Shown piece by piece: positions 1-6,977 of a stretch of DNA of 7,402 nt (its first letter is position 1; each line of letters opens with the position of its first letter). The stretch comes from an uncultured Pseudomonadota bacterium. Lineage in GTDB: Bacteria; Pseudomonadota; Alphaproteobacteria; RUG11792. Location: assembly GCA_902773285.1 (NCBI GenBank), contig CACYDS010000040.1:1-7402 (forward strand), in the 5' to 3' direction. The translations under genes were made by a program, and so were the position numbers. The notes under the pieces were generated by a model. The model searched no databases. It saw only the letters and a list, made by a program, of their open reading frames with translations, and had not been told where the DNA came from.

Positions 1-2
1 CC

Positions 3-701
3 ACCATGCGGGTGATCAACAGGGTTCATGGCAACACCTCTGACACATGGACGTTTACCCAGCCAGCGATTACGTCCCGCTTTGCCATAGCTTCTGTTTT
101 GGTGATCAGGATTCGAAACCACGCCAACAGTAGCTGTACATAATCCATTAACCAATCTTTGTTCACCGGATGGCAACCTCAATATGACATGAACTCCATC
201 ACGGCCAACTAGCTGCACAGATGAGCCAGCGGAGCGAGCAATCTGAGCACCCTTTCCTATTTTCAATTCGATGTTATGGATAACAGTACCAACTGGTATG
301 TTCTTCAAGAGCATCGTATTGCCGGGTTTTACATCAGCCTTGTCAGACGAAACCACAGTATCGCCTACCTTCAACTTTTGTGGAGCAATAATATATCGCA
401 ACTCACCATCGGTATATTTTACAAGTGCGATAAACGAACTGCGATTTGGGTCATATTCAATCCGCTCGACAACTGCTTCCATATCCTTCTTGTCACGCAA
501 GAAATCGATAATCCTGTAACGTTGCTTATGTCCACCGCCTCTGTTCCAAACAGTCACATGACCGTGATTATTGCGACCTGCTCTATCGATTTTCTTACAG
601 GTTAATTTCTTAACCGGACGCCCTTTCCAAAGCTCAGACCTGTCAATATTGACAAGCTGTCTTTGCGATGTCGTCACTGATTTATATTGCTTTAACGCCA
701 T
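3..701 (-). CDS. rplB: 50S ribosomal protein L2, C-terminus cut off by window edge
   Basis: L2 is a primary 23S rRNA-binding protein of the large subunit, needed for subunit association and the peptidyl-transferase region. I translated it by hand from the ATG at 701. It opens MALKQYKSVT and contains the conserved blocks GRNNHGHVT (about 42-50), GGGHKQRYR (55-63), EYDPNRSSFIALV (82-94), GKGAQIARSAGSSVQLVGRDG (about 149-169), AGRNRWLGKRP and NPVDHPHG (226-233). His230 in DHPH corresponds to the functionally important E. coli His229. Only 233 codons are present; the family is usually about 275-280 residues, so roughly 45 C-terminal residues lie beyond position 1. The start follows a GGAG site 7 nt upstream and lies 2 bp after the rplW stop. 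No frameshift is seen. Identity is certain. Confidence 0.98.
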   Translation of the reverse strand, partial: MALKQYKSVTTSQRQLVNIDRSELWKGRPVKKLTCKKIDRAGRNNHGHVTVWNRGGGHKQRYRIIDFLRDKKDMEAVVERIEYDPNRSSFIALVKYTDGELRYIIAPQKLKVGDTVVSSDKADVKPGNTMLLKNIPVGTVIHNIELKIGKGAQIARSAGSSVQLVGRDGVHVILRLPSGEQRLVNGLCTATVGVVSNPDHQNRSYGKAGRNRWLGKRPCVRGVAMNPVDHPHG

Positions 702-703
702 GA

Positions 704-1015
704 TTACACTCCAACACCAAGCTCGATCTTATCTCCGGCATTTAGTCTTACTATCGCCTTCTTAATATCGGATCTTTTTCCGTATCTACCTCTAAATCCT
801 TTTGTCTTTCCTTTGCTTACGATTGTGTTAACCTTATCAACTTTAACTCCAAAAACTCTCTCAACTGCATTTTTCACATCTTGCTTAGTCGCATTTATAT
901 CAACAACAAAAACATATGCATTTGCCCTCTCAAGAATCTTTGTTGATTTTTCTGTCAAGATAGGATATCGCAAAATATCGTAATCTCTGGAATAAGCCTG
1001 CACTTTATCGCTCAT
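704..1015 (-). CDS. rplW: 50S ribosomal protein L23
   Basis: L23 sits at the polypeptide exit of the large subunit and is the docking site for trigger factor and SRP. The 103-residue product has the family's usual length. The N-terminal signature ILRYPILTEKST lies at 14-25, where Glu22 aligns with the E. coli trigger-factor contact Glu18. The basic stretch KGKTKGFRGRYGKRSD is typical of the rRNA-binding loop. The start codon overlaps the rplD stop as ATGA (1012-1015), and a purine-rich GGAGGGGAGG site ends 5 nt upstream inside rplD, so translational coupling to L4 is likely. rplB begins 2 bp after the stop. Nothing looks degraded. Confidence 0.98.
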   Translation of the reverse strand: MSDKVQAYSRDYDILRYPILTEKSTKILERANAYVFVVDINATKQDVKNAVERVFGVKVDKVNTIVSKGKTKGFRGRYGKRSDIKKAIVRLNAGDKIELGVGV

Positions 1016-1626
1016 GCTAACCTCCCCTCCAACTCTTTCACAGCGTCAACCGAAATAACCAACTTGTCTTTGCGAAGAATGTCATAAACATTCGCGCCAA
1101 TTTGCGGAACAAAATCATATCCAACGACATTCGACATCGCATAAAACATATTGTCATCACGAACGCAGTCTATGAATAACGCCGACTGCGTTCCGTCAAA
1201 TCTTTTCAAAAAATCCTTAGTTTTGATCCGATCGCCATATTTCAAAGAATCGACTATAACCAAATTCCCATTCTTTGCTTTGTCAGACAGAACCATCTTC
1301 AAGCCTAGCTTACGGACCTTCTTCTGCAAGTCATGACTGTGATCTCTCATAACCGGCCCGAAAATGATACCTCCGTGTCTGAACTGCGCGGCTTTCTTAG
1401 AACCATGACGCGCACCTCCTGAACCTTTTTGCCGAACAAACTTTCTCGTCGTTCCATGAACATCGGATTTACCCTTAACCGTATGCGTCCCTGCTCTGCG
1501 TTTCGCTAGCTGCCAAAGCACAACACGTGTTATTATGTCCTTTCTTGGCAATACTCCAAAAACAGCATCAGAGAGTTCGATTTCTCCAGAGACTTTATTT
1601 TGGCTATCTAAAATACTTAACTTCAT
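1012..1626 (-). CDS. rplD: 50S ribosomal protein L4
   Basis: L4 is an early-assembly large-subunit protein whose extended loop lines the nascent-chain tunnel. The product is 204 residues, normal for the family. The tunnel loop is recognisable at about 43-93, with GTTRKFVRQKGSGGARHGS at 58-76. Lys67 in RQKG corresponds to E. coli Lys63, where substitutions give macrolide resistance, and it is wild type here. The following FRHGGIIFGPVMRDHSHDL region matches alphaproteobacterial L4. The gene begins 14 bp after the rplC stop with only a modest GGTGAG site close to the ATG, so it probably depends on translation from rplC. In gammaproteobacteria L4 also represses its own operon; no matching leader is visible here. 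Confidence 0.98.
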   Translation of the reverse strand: MKLSILDSQNKVSGEIELSDAVFGVLPRKDIITRVVLWQLAKRRAGTHTVKGKSDVHGTTRKFVRQKGSGGARHGSKKAAQFRHGGIIFGPVMRDHSHDLQKKVRKLGLKMVLSDKAKNGNLVIVDSLKYGDRIKTKDFLKRFDGTQSALFIDCVRDDNMFYAMSNVVGYDFVPQIGANVYDILRKDKLVISVDAVKELEGRLA

Positions 1627-1640
1627 AATCTCACCATCGC

Positions 1641-2282
1641 TTACTTAGACTTCTTCACGGCGTCGCGAATATAAACGATGCCACTCTTGCATCCAGGAAC
1701 AGCCCCACGAACTAGAATAACTCCCTTTTCCTTATCAACTGAATGCACCTTTAAATTCAAGATCGTCACTTTCGTGTCCCCCATGTGTCCAGCCATACGT
1801 TTACCTTTAAAAACACGCCCTGGAAGCGTTCTATTACCAGTTGAACCGTGGCTTCTATGCGATATCGAAACACCGTGCGTCGCTCTTAAACCACCAAAGC
1901 CGTGTTTTTTCATAACGCCAGCGAAACCTTTTCCTTTCGTTACCCCGCTAACGTCAACAAATTGACCGGCCTCAAAATGAGTCGCATCAAAACTGTCCCC
2001 AACATTATACGTTGAAGAATCTTCAACTCGGAACTCCTTCAAAATTCTATACAACTTTGAATTTGCTTTCTTAAAATAGCCCAATTGCGGTTTATTAATG
2101 TGCTTCTCTTTGTCTTCCTTAGTTCCAAGCTGCACGGCACTATAGCCATCTTTTTCTTTTGATCTAAGAGAAACAACTGTGCAAGGCTCCACTTTCAGAA
2201 CCGTTACAGGAATTTGCACACCATTGTCGTCAAACAACTGAGTCATACCGACTTTTTCGGCAATCAACCCTACTCTCATCAT
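1641..2282 (-). CDS. rplC: 50S ribosomal protein L3
   Basis: L3 is an assembly-initiating large-subunit protein whose central extension reaches the peptidyl-transferase centre. The frame encodes 213 residues, with the N-terminal signature MRVGLIAEKVGMTQLF, then SGVTKGKGFAGVMKKHGFGG (112-131), SHRSHGSTG and RVFKGKRMAGHMG. The frame starts with two consecutive ATGs. Most L3 proteins begin MR, so the second ATG at 2279 may be the true start; the GAGAG and AGGGA stretches upstream do not decide between them. The gap from rpsJ is 10 or 13 bp. The loop after SHGSTG reads NRTLPG, where many proteobacteria have a glutamine just before the TPG or DPG. L3 identity is certain; only the start is open by one codon. 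Confidence 0.97.
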   Translation of the reverse strand: MMRVGLIAEKVGMTQLFDDNGVQIPVTVLKVEPCTVVSLRSKEKDGYSAVQLGTKEDKEKHINKPQLGYFKKANSKLYRILKEFRVEDSSTYNVGDSFDATHFEAGQFVDVSGVTKGKGFAGVMKKHGFGGLRATHGVSISHRSHGSTGNRTLPGRVFKGKRMAGHMGDTKVTILNLKVHSVDKEKGVILVRGAVPGCKSGIVYIRDAVKKSK

Positions 2283-2292
2283 TCCCTACTCT

Positions 2293-2601
2293 CTATAGTT
2301 TAATCTCAACATCAACACCAGCAGCCAAGTCCAGCTTCATTAGGGCATCAACTGTCTGCGGTAGCCAATCCTTTATATCAATCATTCGCTTATGCGTTCT
2401 CATCTCAAATTGCTCTCTAGATTCCTTATCGATATGAGGCGAACGATTGACTGTATATCTCTCAATACGCATTGGAAGAGGGATAGGTCCTACGACCGTC
2501 GCTCCGGTTCTTTTCGCAGTGCTAACTATCTCCTTAACAGACTGGTCTAACAACCTGTGATCGTAGGCCTTTAACTTGATCCTAATACTACGAGTTTCCA
2601 T
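2293..2601 (-). CDS. rpsJ: 30S ribosomal protein S10 (NusE)
   Basis: S10 is a head protein of the small subunit and, as NusE, also partners NusB in transcription antitermination. The 102-residue product matches the family's length and is fully canonical: RIKLKAYDHRLLDQSV near the N-terminus, GPIPLPMRIERYTVNRSPHIDKESREQFE in the central extended loop region, and MRTHKRMIDI followed by a VDVEIKL end. It starts 26 bp after the tuf stop, with AGAGGGA about 9 nt before the ATG. In E. coli this gene opens the separate S10 operon behind a long regulatory leader. Here the short gap places it inside one transcript with tuf. Confidence 0.98.
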   Translation of the reverse strand: METRSIRIKLKAYDHRLLDQSVKEIVSTAKRTGATVVGPIPLPMRIERYTVNRSPHIDKESREQFEMRTHKRMIDIKDWLPQTVDALMKLDLAAGVDVEIKL

Positions 2602-2627
2602 TTTTAAATATCCCTCTTTCTATACAC

Positions 2628-3818
2628 TTAAGCTATTATTTTCGAAACGACACCAGCTCCAACTGTCCTTCCACCCTCACGGATAGCGAACCTGAGGTTC
2701 TCTTCCATAGCGATAGGAGCAATCAGTTCAACTGTCATCTTGATGTTATCACCAGGCATGACCATTTCAACTCCCGCTGGGAGCGAAACCGTTCCGGTCA
2801 CGTCTGTCGTTCTGAAATAGAACTGTGGTCTATAATTTGCAAAAAATGGAGTATGACGTCCGCCTTCTTCCTTCGTTAAAACATAAACCTCAGCCTCAAA
2901 CTTTGTGTGAGGAGTGATCGTTCCTGGAGCGGCCAAAACCTGACCTCTTTCAACTTCTTCCCTTTTTGTTCCACGAAGCAAAGCACCGATGTTATCTCCA
3001 GCCTCACCTTGATCTAGAAGTTTCCTGAACATCTCAACTCCAGTGACAGTAGTTTTCTGAGTTGGTTTAATGCCGACTATCTCAACTTCATCACCAACTT
3101 TTAAGACGCCTCTTTCAACACGCCCCGTTACAACTGTTCCGCGCCCCGAAATCGAGAAAACATCTTCGATAGGAAGCAAAAATGGCTTATCAATTGCTCT
3201 TTGAGGTTGTGGAATGTAGCTATCAATAGCCTCCATCAACTTCATAATTGAATCTTCACCGAGCTCTTTATCACGACCTTCCAAAGCAGCTAATGCTGAA
3301 CCTCTTATAATCGGAGTATCATTCCCAGGGAAGTTGTATGAGTTCAACAAATCTCTAACTTCCATTTCAACTAGATCAACTAATTCAGGATCATCGACTA
3401 AATCCATTTTGTTCAAATATACAATCAAGGCAGGAACGCCAACTTGTCGAGCTAACAAAACATGTTCTCTAGTTTGTGGCTTCGGTCCGTCAGCGGCTGA
3501 AACAACCAAAATCGCACCATCCATCTGAGCAGCACCAGTGATCATGTTCTTAACATAGTCAGCATGACCCGGGCAGTCAACGTGCGCATAGTGACGCTTA
3601 TCTGTCTCGTACTCAACGTGAGCAGTGGAAATAGTGATACCTCTTGCCTTTTCTTCAGGCGCACCATCGATTTGGTCATAAGCTCTTGCTTCTGCTTTTC
3701 CTTGCTTTGCTAAAACTGTTGTGATAGCCGCCGTCAACGTAGTTTTACCATGGTCAACGTGGCCGATTGTTCCAATATTACAATGTGGCTTCGATCTTTC
3801 AAATTTTTCTTTCGCCAT
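2628..3818 (-). CDS. tuf: Translation elongation factor Tu
   Basis: EF-Tu is the GTPase that delivers aminoacyl-tRNA to the ribosomal A site. The 396-residue product contains all G-domain motifs: GHVDHGKT (19-26), the switch I segment ARGITIS with Thr62, DCPGH with catalytic His85 (81-85), NKMD (136-139) and SAL near 174. Domain II follows with FSISGRGTVVTGRVERG, and domain III ends RFAIREGGRTVGAGVV. Gln125 and the domain III alanine, both kirromycin-resistance positions, are wild type. The gene lies 43 bp after fusA with a strong GAGGAG site 6 nt before the ATG, which suits very high expression. One oddity is Lys113 in GPKPQTRE, where nearly all bacterial EF-Tu proteins have Met. Alphaproteobacteria may carry a second tuf elsewhere, which cannot be judged here. 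Confidence 0.99.
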   Translation of the reverse strand: MAKEKFERSKPHCNIGTIGHVDHGKTTLTAAITTVLAKQGKAEARAYDQIDGAPEEKARGITISTAHVEYETDKRHYAHVDCPGHADYVKNMITGAAQMDGAILVVSAADGPKPQTREHVLLARQVGVPALIVYLNKMDLVDDPELVDLVEMEVRDLLNSYNFPGNDTPIIRGSALAALEGRDKELGEDSIMKLMEAIDSYIPQPQRAIDKPFLLPIEDVFSISGRGTVVTGRVERGVLKVGDEVEIVGIKPTQKTTVTGVEMFRKLLDQGEAGDNIGALLRGTKREEVERGQVLAAPGTITPHTKFEAEVYVLTKEEGGRHTPFFANYRPQFYFRTTDVTGTVSLPAGVEMVMPGDNIKMTVELIAPIAMEENLRFAIREGGRTVGAGVVSKIIA

Positions 3819-3861
3819 TTTTTACTCCTCTTTCTTTTAAACCAACGACATACTTGTCATC

Positions 3862-5934
3862 TTACGACATTTTACTTCTAATTTCATCAGATATTTGTTG
3901 TGGAACCTGATCATAGTGATCAAAAACCATCGAAAACTGTGCGCGCCCTTGGCTCATCGAACGGAGAATATTCACATATCCGAACATATTCGCCAACGGA
4001 ACCATCGCCGAAATTTCTCGTGCATTTCCACGTTGATCCATACCTGAAACTTGTCCTCTGCGACTATTCAAGTCACCGATGATGTCCCCCATATAATCTT
4101 CTGGAGTGACAACATCAACTTTCATGATAGGCTCAAGTAACCTTGGGGCACATTTTGCAATTCCTTCTCTAAATGCTGCACGTGCTGCAATTTCAAATGC
4201 TAGGACGCTAGAGTCAACATCATGAAAAGCCCCATCAATCAATGTTGCCTTAAAGTCTATCATCGGAAAACCAGCCACAACGCCAGTTCCCATTGCTGAT
4301 TGCAACCCTTTAATCACGCCAGGAATGTATTCCTTCGGAACAACACCACCAACGATTTTGTTATCGAAGACAAAACCAGCGCCCGGCTCAAGAGGCTCAA
4401 AGATTATCTTAACCCTAGCAAACTGACCAGCACCACCAGATTGCTTCTTGTGAGTGTAGTCAATCTCGCCTTGCTTCGTGATAGTTTCTCTGTAAGCGAC
4501 TTGAGGCGCGCCAACCTTGGCATCAACTTTGTATTCTCTCTTGAGAATATCGACCTTTATCTCGAGGTGCAGTTCTCCCATACCTTTTATGATAGTCTGC
4601 CCCGTTTCGGTATCTGAAGACACCTTAAAAGAAGGATCTTCTGCTGCCATACGAGACAATGCTATGCCCATTTTTTCTTGATCAGCCTTCGTATTCGGTT
4701 CAATCGCAATCTCAATAACAGGCTCTGGGAATTCCATCTTCTCCAGAATGACCGGCTTCGTCGGTGAACAAAGCGTCTCACCAGTGGTTGTATACTTCAA
4801 ACCACACAGAGCCACTATATCTCCAGCTGCCGCATACTTGATGTCTTCGCGATTATTCGCGTGCATCAAGAGCATGCGCCCTATCCTCTCCTGCTTATCC
4901 TTAACCGAGTTCAAAACCGAGGTTCCAGACTCAAGAATACCAGAATATACCCTGAAAAAAGTTATACTCCCCACGAATGGATCCGTCATAATCTTAAATG
5001 CCAAACCCGCCATCGGCTCTGCATCGTCAGGCTTTCTAGTTGTCTCTTCGCCTTTCATATCGGTGCAATGAACTTCGCCGATATCCAGAGGAGAGGGCAA
5101 GTAATCGACGACAGCATCTAGCAAAGGCTGAATCCCCTTGTTCTTAAAGGCAGTCCCACAAAGAACAGGAACAAACATACTCTTTATTGTCCCCTTGCGG
5201 ATACAAGTCTTTATAAGTTCTAGCGGAATTTCTTTGCCCTCAAGATATGCCTCCATAGCGGCATCATCCGCTTCAACTATGATATCCAGCATCTTCTGAT
5301 GGTATTCCTCAGCCTGAACTTTCATATCATCAGGAATATCTACGATATCGTAGTGCGCACCAAGGTCTTCATTGTGCCAGATATATGCCTTCATGGTCAC
5401 AACATCTACAATCCCCTTAAAATCAGCCTCAGCACCAATCGGCAACGCCAACGGAACTGGTTTTGCCCCAAGCCTATCAACTATCATATCGACACACCTG
5501 AAGAAATTTGCGCCCATTCTATCGAGTTTGTTGACAAAGCAAATTCTCGGAACGTTATACTTGTCCGCCTGTCTCCAAACCGTTTCCGATTGAGGTTCAA
5601 CACCCGCAACACCATCAAAAACGGTAATGGCCCCATCAAGGATACGCAAGCTCCTCTCAACTTCCACAGTAAAATCAACGTGCCCCGGCGTATCGATAAT
5701 ATTAATACGATGATCTTTCCAGAAACAAGTTGTCGCCGCTGAAGTTATCGTAATTCCTCGCTCTTGTTCCTGTTCCATCCAGTCCATCGTCGCTCCGCCT
5801 TCATGGACTTCGCCGATTTTATATGACTTTCCAGTATAATACAAAATTCTCTCGGTAGTCGTGGTCTTGCCGGCATCTATATGCGCCATAATACCGATAT
5901 TTCTGTATCTCTCGATAGGTGTTGTTCGTGCCAT
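3862..5934 (-). CDS. fusA: Translation elongation factor G
   Basis: EF-G is the GTPase that moves tRNAs and mRNA through the ribosome and helps recycle it with RRF. The 690-residue product is full length. Its G domain shows AHIDAGKT (17-24), RGITI (59-63), DTPGH (81-85) and NKLD (135-138). Further conserved blocks are the domain II run FFRVYSGILESGTSVLN, the domain III GMGELHLEI, the domain IV tip FHDVDSSVLAFE with its histidine, and the domain V PLANMFGYVN and LRSMSQGRAQF. These features match the standard translocase rather than the specialised EF-G2 or tetracycline-protection relatives. It begins 20 bp after rpsG with AAGAGG 7 nt upstream of the ATG, as expected for the str operon. Confidence 0.99.
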   Translation of the reverse strand: MARTTPIERYRNIGIMAHIDAGKTTTTERILYYTGKSYKIGEVHEGGATMDWMEQEQERGITITSAATTCFWKDHRINIIDTPGHVDFTVEVERSLRILDGAITVFDGVAGVEPQSETVWRQADKYNVPRICFVNKLDRMGANFFRCVDMIVDRLGAKPVPLALPIGAEADFKGIVDVVTMKAYIWHNEDLGAHYDIVDIPDDMKVQAEEYHQKMLDIIVEADDAAMEAYLEGKEIPLELIKTCIRKGTIKSMFVPVLCGTAFKNKGIQPLLDAVVDYLPSPLDIGEVHCTDMKGEETTRKPDDAEPMAGLAFKIMTDPFVGSITFFRVYSGILESGTSVLNSVKDKQERIGRMLLMHANNREDIKYAAAGDIVALCGLKYTTTGETLCSPTKPVILEKMEFPEPVIEIAIEPNTKADQEKMGIALSRMAAEDPSFKVSSDTETGQTIIKGMGELHLEIKVDILKREYKVDAKVGAPQVAYRETITKQGEIDYTHKKQSGGAGQFARVKIIFEPLEPGAGFVFDNKIVGGVVPKEYIPGVIKGLQSAMGTGVVAGFPMIDFKATLIDGAFHDVDSSVLAFEIAARAAFREGIAKCAPRLLEPIMKVDVVTPEDYMGDIIGDLNSRRGQVSGMDQRGNAREISAMVPLANMFGYVNILRSMSQGRAQFSMVFDHYDQVPQQISDEIRSKMS

Positions 5935-5954
5935 AAAAATTCCTCTTCCCTAAA

Positions 5955-6425
5955 TTACCACCTATAATGCGCAAAAGCTCTGTTCGCCTCAGCCATCTTA
6001 TGTGTATCTTCTCTCTTTTTAATAGCGGCGCCCTTTCCGGCAGAAGCATCAAGAAGCTCGGCAGCTAGCCTATCAACCATCGTTTTTTCCGAACGTGCCC
6101 TAGCTGCATTTATGAGCCAGCGGATAGACAAAGCCTGAGCCCGCCTTGGAGCCACCTCAGTAGGAACTTGATATGTCGCACCACCGACACGTCGAGATCT
6201 AACTTCCAAAGTAGGTCTGACATTTTCCAACGCTTCATTAAACAATTCCAAACAGGTTTTACCATTCTTACCATCAATCTTTTCAAAAGCCCCGTATAGT
6301 ATTCTTTCGGAAACGGACTTTTTTCCATCATACATCAGACAGTTCATAAATTTAGTGACAACAATATCACCATATTTCGGATCTTTTAATATCTCTCGCT
6401 TCTCTGCAGCTCTGCGTCTTGCCAT
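5955..6425 (-). CDS. rpsG: 30S ribosomal protein S7
   Basis: S7 nucleates assembly of the 30S head and contacts the E and P site tRNAs. I place the start at the ATG at 6425, giving 156 residues beginning MARRRAAEKREI, because the family starts this way and AGGAG lies 7 nt upstream. A longer in-frame start at 6452 would add nine residues unlike S7 and would read through that ribosome-binding site. Conserved segments are KFMNCLMYDGKKSVSERI, the RNA-binding VRSRRVGGATYQVPTEV, and the RWLINAAR helix. The end, MAEANRAFAHYRW, is typical of alphaproteobacteria. The gap from rpsL is only 33 bp, much shorter than the E. coli spacer that holds the S7 autoregulatory site. Confidence 0.98.
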   Translation of the reverse strand: MARRRAAEKREILKDPKYGDIVVTKFMNCLMYDGKKSVSERILYGAFEKIDGKNGKTCLELFNEALENVRPTLEVRSRRVGGATYQVPTEVAPRRAQALSIRWLINAARARSEKTMVDRLAAELLDASAGKGAAIKKREDTHKMAEANRAFAHYRW

Positions 6426-6434
6426 TTCAAAACT

Positions 6435-6454
6435 CCTCTCAATACCTCTCAATA
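6435..6454 (-). repeat. Tandem 10-bp repeat carrying duplicated Shine-Dalgarno core before rpsG
   Basis: On the minus strand the 10-mer TATTGAGAGG occurs twice in direct succession (6454-6445 and 6444-6435), followed by AG and then 7 nt to the rpsG ATG. Each copy holds a GAGAGG core that could pair with the 16S 3' end. Only the downstream copy, extended to GAGAGGAG, is correctly spaced for the S7 start. The repeat fills most of the 33-bp rpsL-rpsG gap. It may be a small slippage duplication or a standby ribosome site; the sequence does not tell which. Confidence 0.8.
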
Positions 6455-6458
6455 AATA

Positions 6459-6830
6459 TTATTTAGGTTTCTTCGCGCCATACTTAGAGCGTCCACGTTT
6501 TCTATCTTTAACACCCTGAGTATCCAACGCACCTCTTATTATATGATACCTAACACCAGGCAAGTCTTTAACACGTCCGCCACGGATTAAAACAACCGAG
6601 TGTTCTTGCAAATTATGTCCTTCCCCAGGAATATAAGCGGTAACTTCATATCCATTTGTCAAACGAACACGAGCGACCTTTCTCATAGCCGAGTTAGGCT
6701 TTTTCGGCGTCGTTGTAAAAACACGAGAGCAAACGCCCCTTTTTTGCGGGCAAGATTCCAAAGCAGGAACCTTATTCCGAGCGACTCTAGATTTCCTAGG
6801 AGACCTTATTAACTGGTTTATTGTAGGCAT
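6459..6830 (-). CDS. rpsL: 30S ribosomal protein S12
   Basis: S12 is the decoding-centre protein of the small subunit and controls accuracy. The 123-residue product is complete and runs MPTINQLIR to KYGAKKPK. The key loops are present: TTTPKKPNSA with Lys43, and GGRVKDLPGVRYH with Lys88 and Asp89. Lys43 and Lys88 are the classic streptomycin-resistance sites and are wild type; Asp89 is the residue methylthiolated by RimO in many bacteria. The start has an AAGGA site only about 3 nt before the ATG, with GAGGA further upstream. It also shares one base with the stop of a short leader frame, so initiation may be partly coupled. It is the first ribosomal gene of the cluster, preceded by tandem promoters. 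Confidence 0.98.
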   Translation of the reverse strand: MPTINQLIRSPRKSRVARNKVPALESCPQKRGVCSRVFTTTPKKPNSAMRKVARVRLTNGYEVTAYIPGEGHNLQEHSVVLIRGGRVKDLPGVRYHIIRGALDTQGVKDRKRGRSKYGAKKPK

Positions 6831-6883
6831 TATTCCTTGTACATTCCTCTATAAAAATAAAAATCCAACACTCCTCCACCCAT
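6830..6883 (-). CDS. Possible 17-residue leader peptide overlapping rpsL start
   Basis: A minus-strand frame from the ATG at 6883 reads MGGGVLDFYFYRGMYKE and stops with TAA at 6832-6830. The last A of the stop is the first base of the rpsL ATG (TAATG). The frame lies wholly inside the predicted rpsL leader RNA, just below the second promoter. No clear Shine-Dalgarno site precedes its ATG; a GGAGGAG run lies inside the frame at 6877-6871 instead, and internal GTG or TTG codons directly after it could also initiate. It could be a coupled leader cistron or chance. The product resembles nothing I recognise. Confidence 0.25.
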   Translation of the reverse strand: MGGGVLDFYFYRGMYKE

Positions 6884-6905
6884 AATAGGCAGAGCTTCAC
6901 GAGAT

Positions 6906-6935
6906 ATTGTATCACGATAAATTCAAAACCATCAA
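6906..6935 (-). promoter_or_regulatory. Candidate sigma-70 promoter P2 for the rpsL operon (extended -10)
   Basis: On the minus strand TTGATG (-35, 6935-6930) and TACAAT (-10, 6911-6906) are separated by 18 bp, and a TGA extended -10 element directly precedes the -10. The -10 matches the consensus at 5 of 6 bases and the -35 at 4 of 6. Transcription would start near 6899, giving a leader of about 70 nt before rpsL. It is the better-looking of the two promoters because of the extended -10. Confidence 0.65.
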
Positions 6936-6948
6936 CATAATTTTTGCA

Positions 6949-6977
6949 TTTATATAAGTTCATAAGATATGAGACAA
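6949..6977 (-). promoter_or_regulatory. Candidate sigma-70 promoter P1 for the rpsL operon
   Basis: On the minus strand TTGTCT (-35, 6977-6972) and TATAAA (-10, 6954-6949) are separated by the ideal 17 bp. The -10 matches at 5 of 6 bases and the -35 at 4 of 6. It lies about 43 bp upstream of P2 and just below the terminator of the preceding gene, the expected place for the start of a highly expressed operon. In AT-rich DNA such matches can arise by chance, so confidence is moderate. Confidence 0.55.

Noticed and set aside
5299..5742. A 147-codon plus-strand open frame opposite fusA, with other plus-strand frames opposite rplB, rplC, rpsL and fusA
   Set aside because: They lie antisense to highly conserved coding sequence, which explains the lack of stops; none has a convincing ribosome-binding site or recognisable product.
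6426..6452. An in-frame upstream ATG that would extend rpsG by nine residues
   Set aside because: The extension does not resemble any S7 N-terminus and would translate through the strong AGGAG site serving the ATG at 6425.
6459..6830. Possible antibiotic-resistance substitutions in S12, and likewise in EF-Tu and L4
   Set aside because: The classic positions (S12 Lys43 and Lys88, EF-Tu Gln125, L4 Lys67) all carry the wild-type residue.
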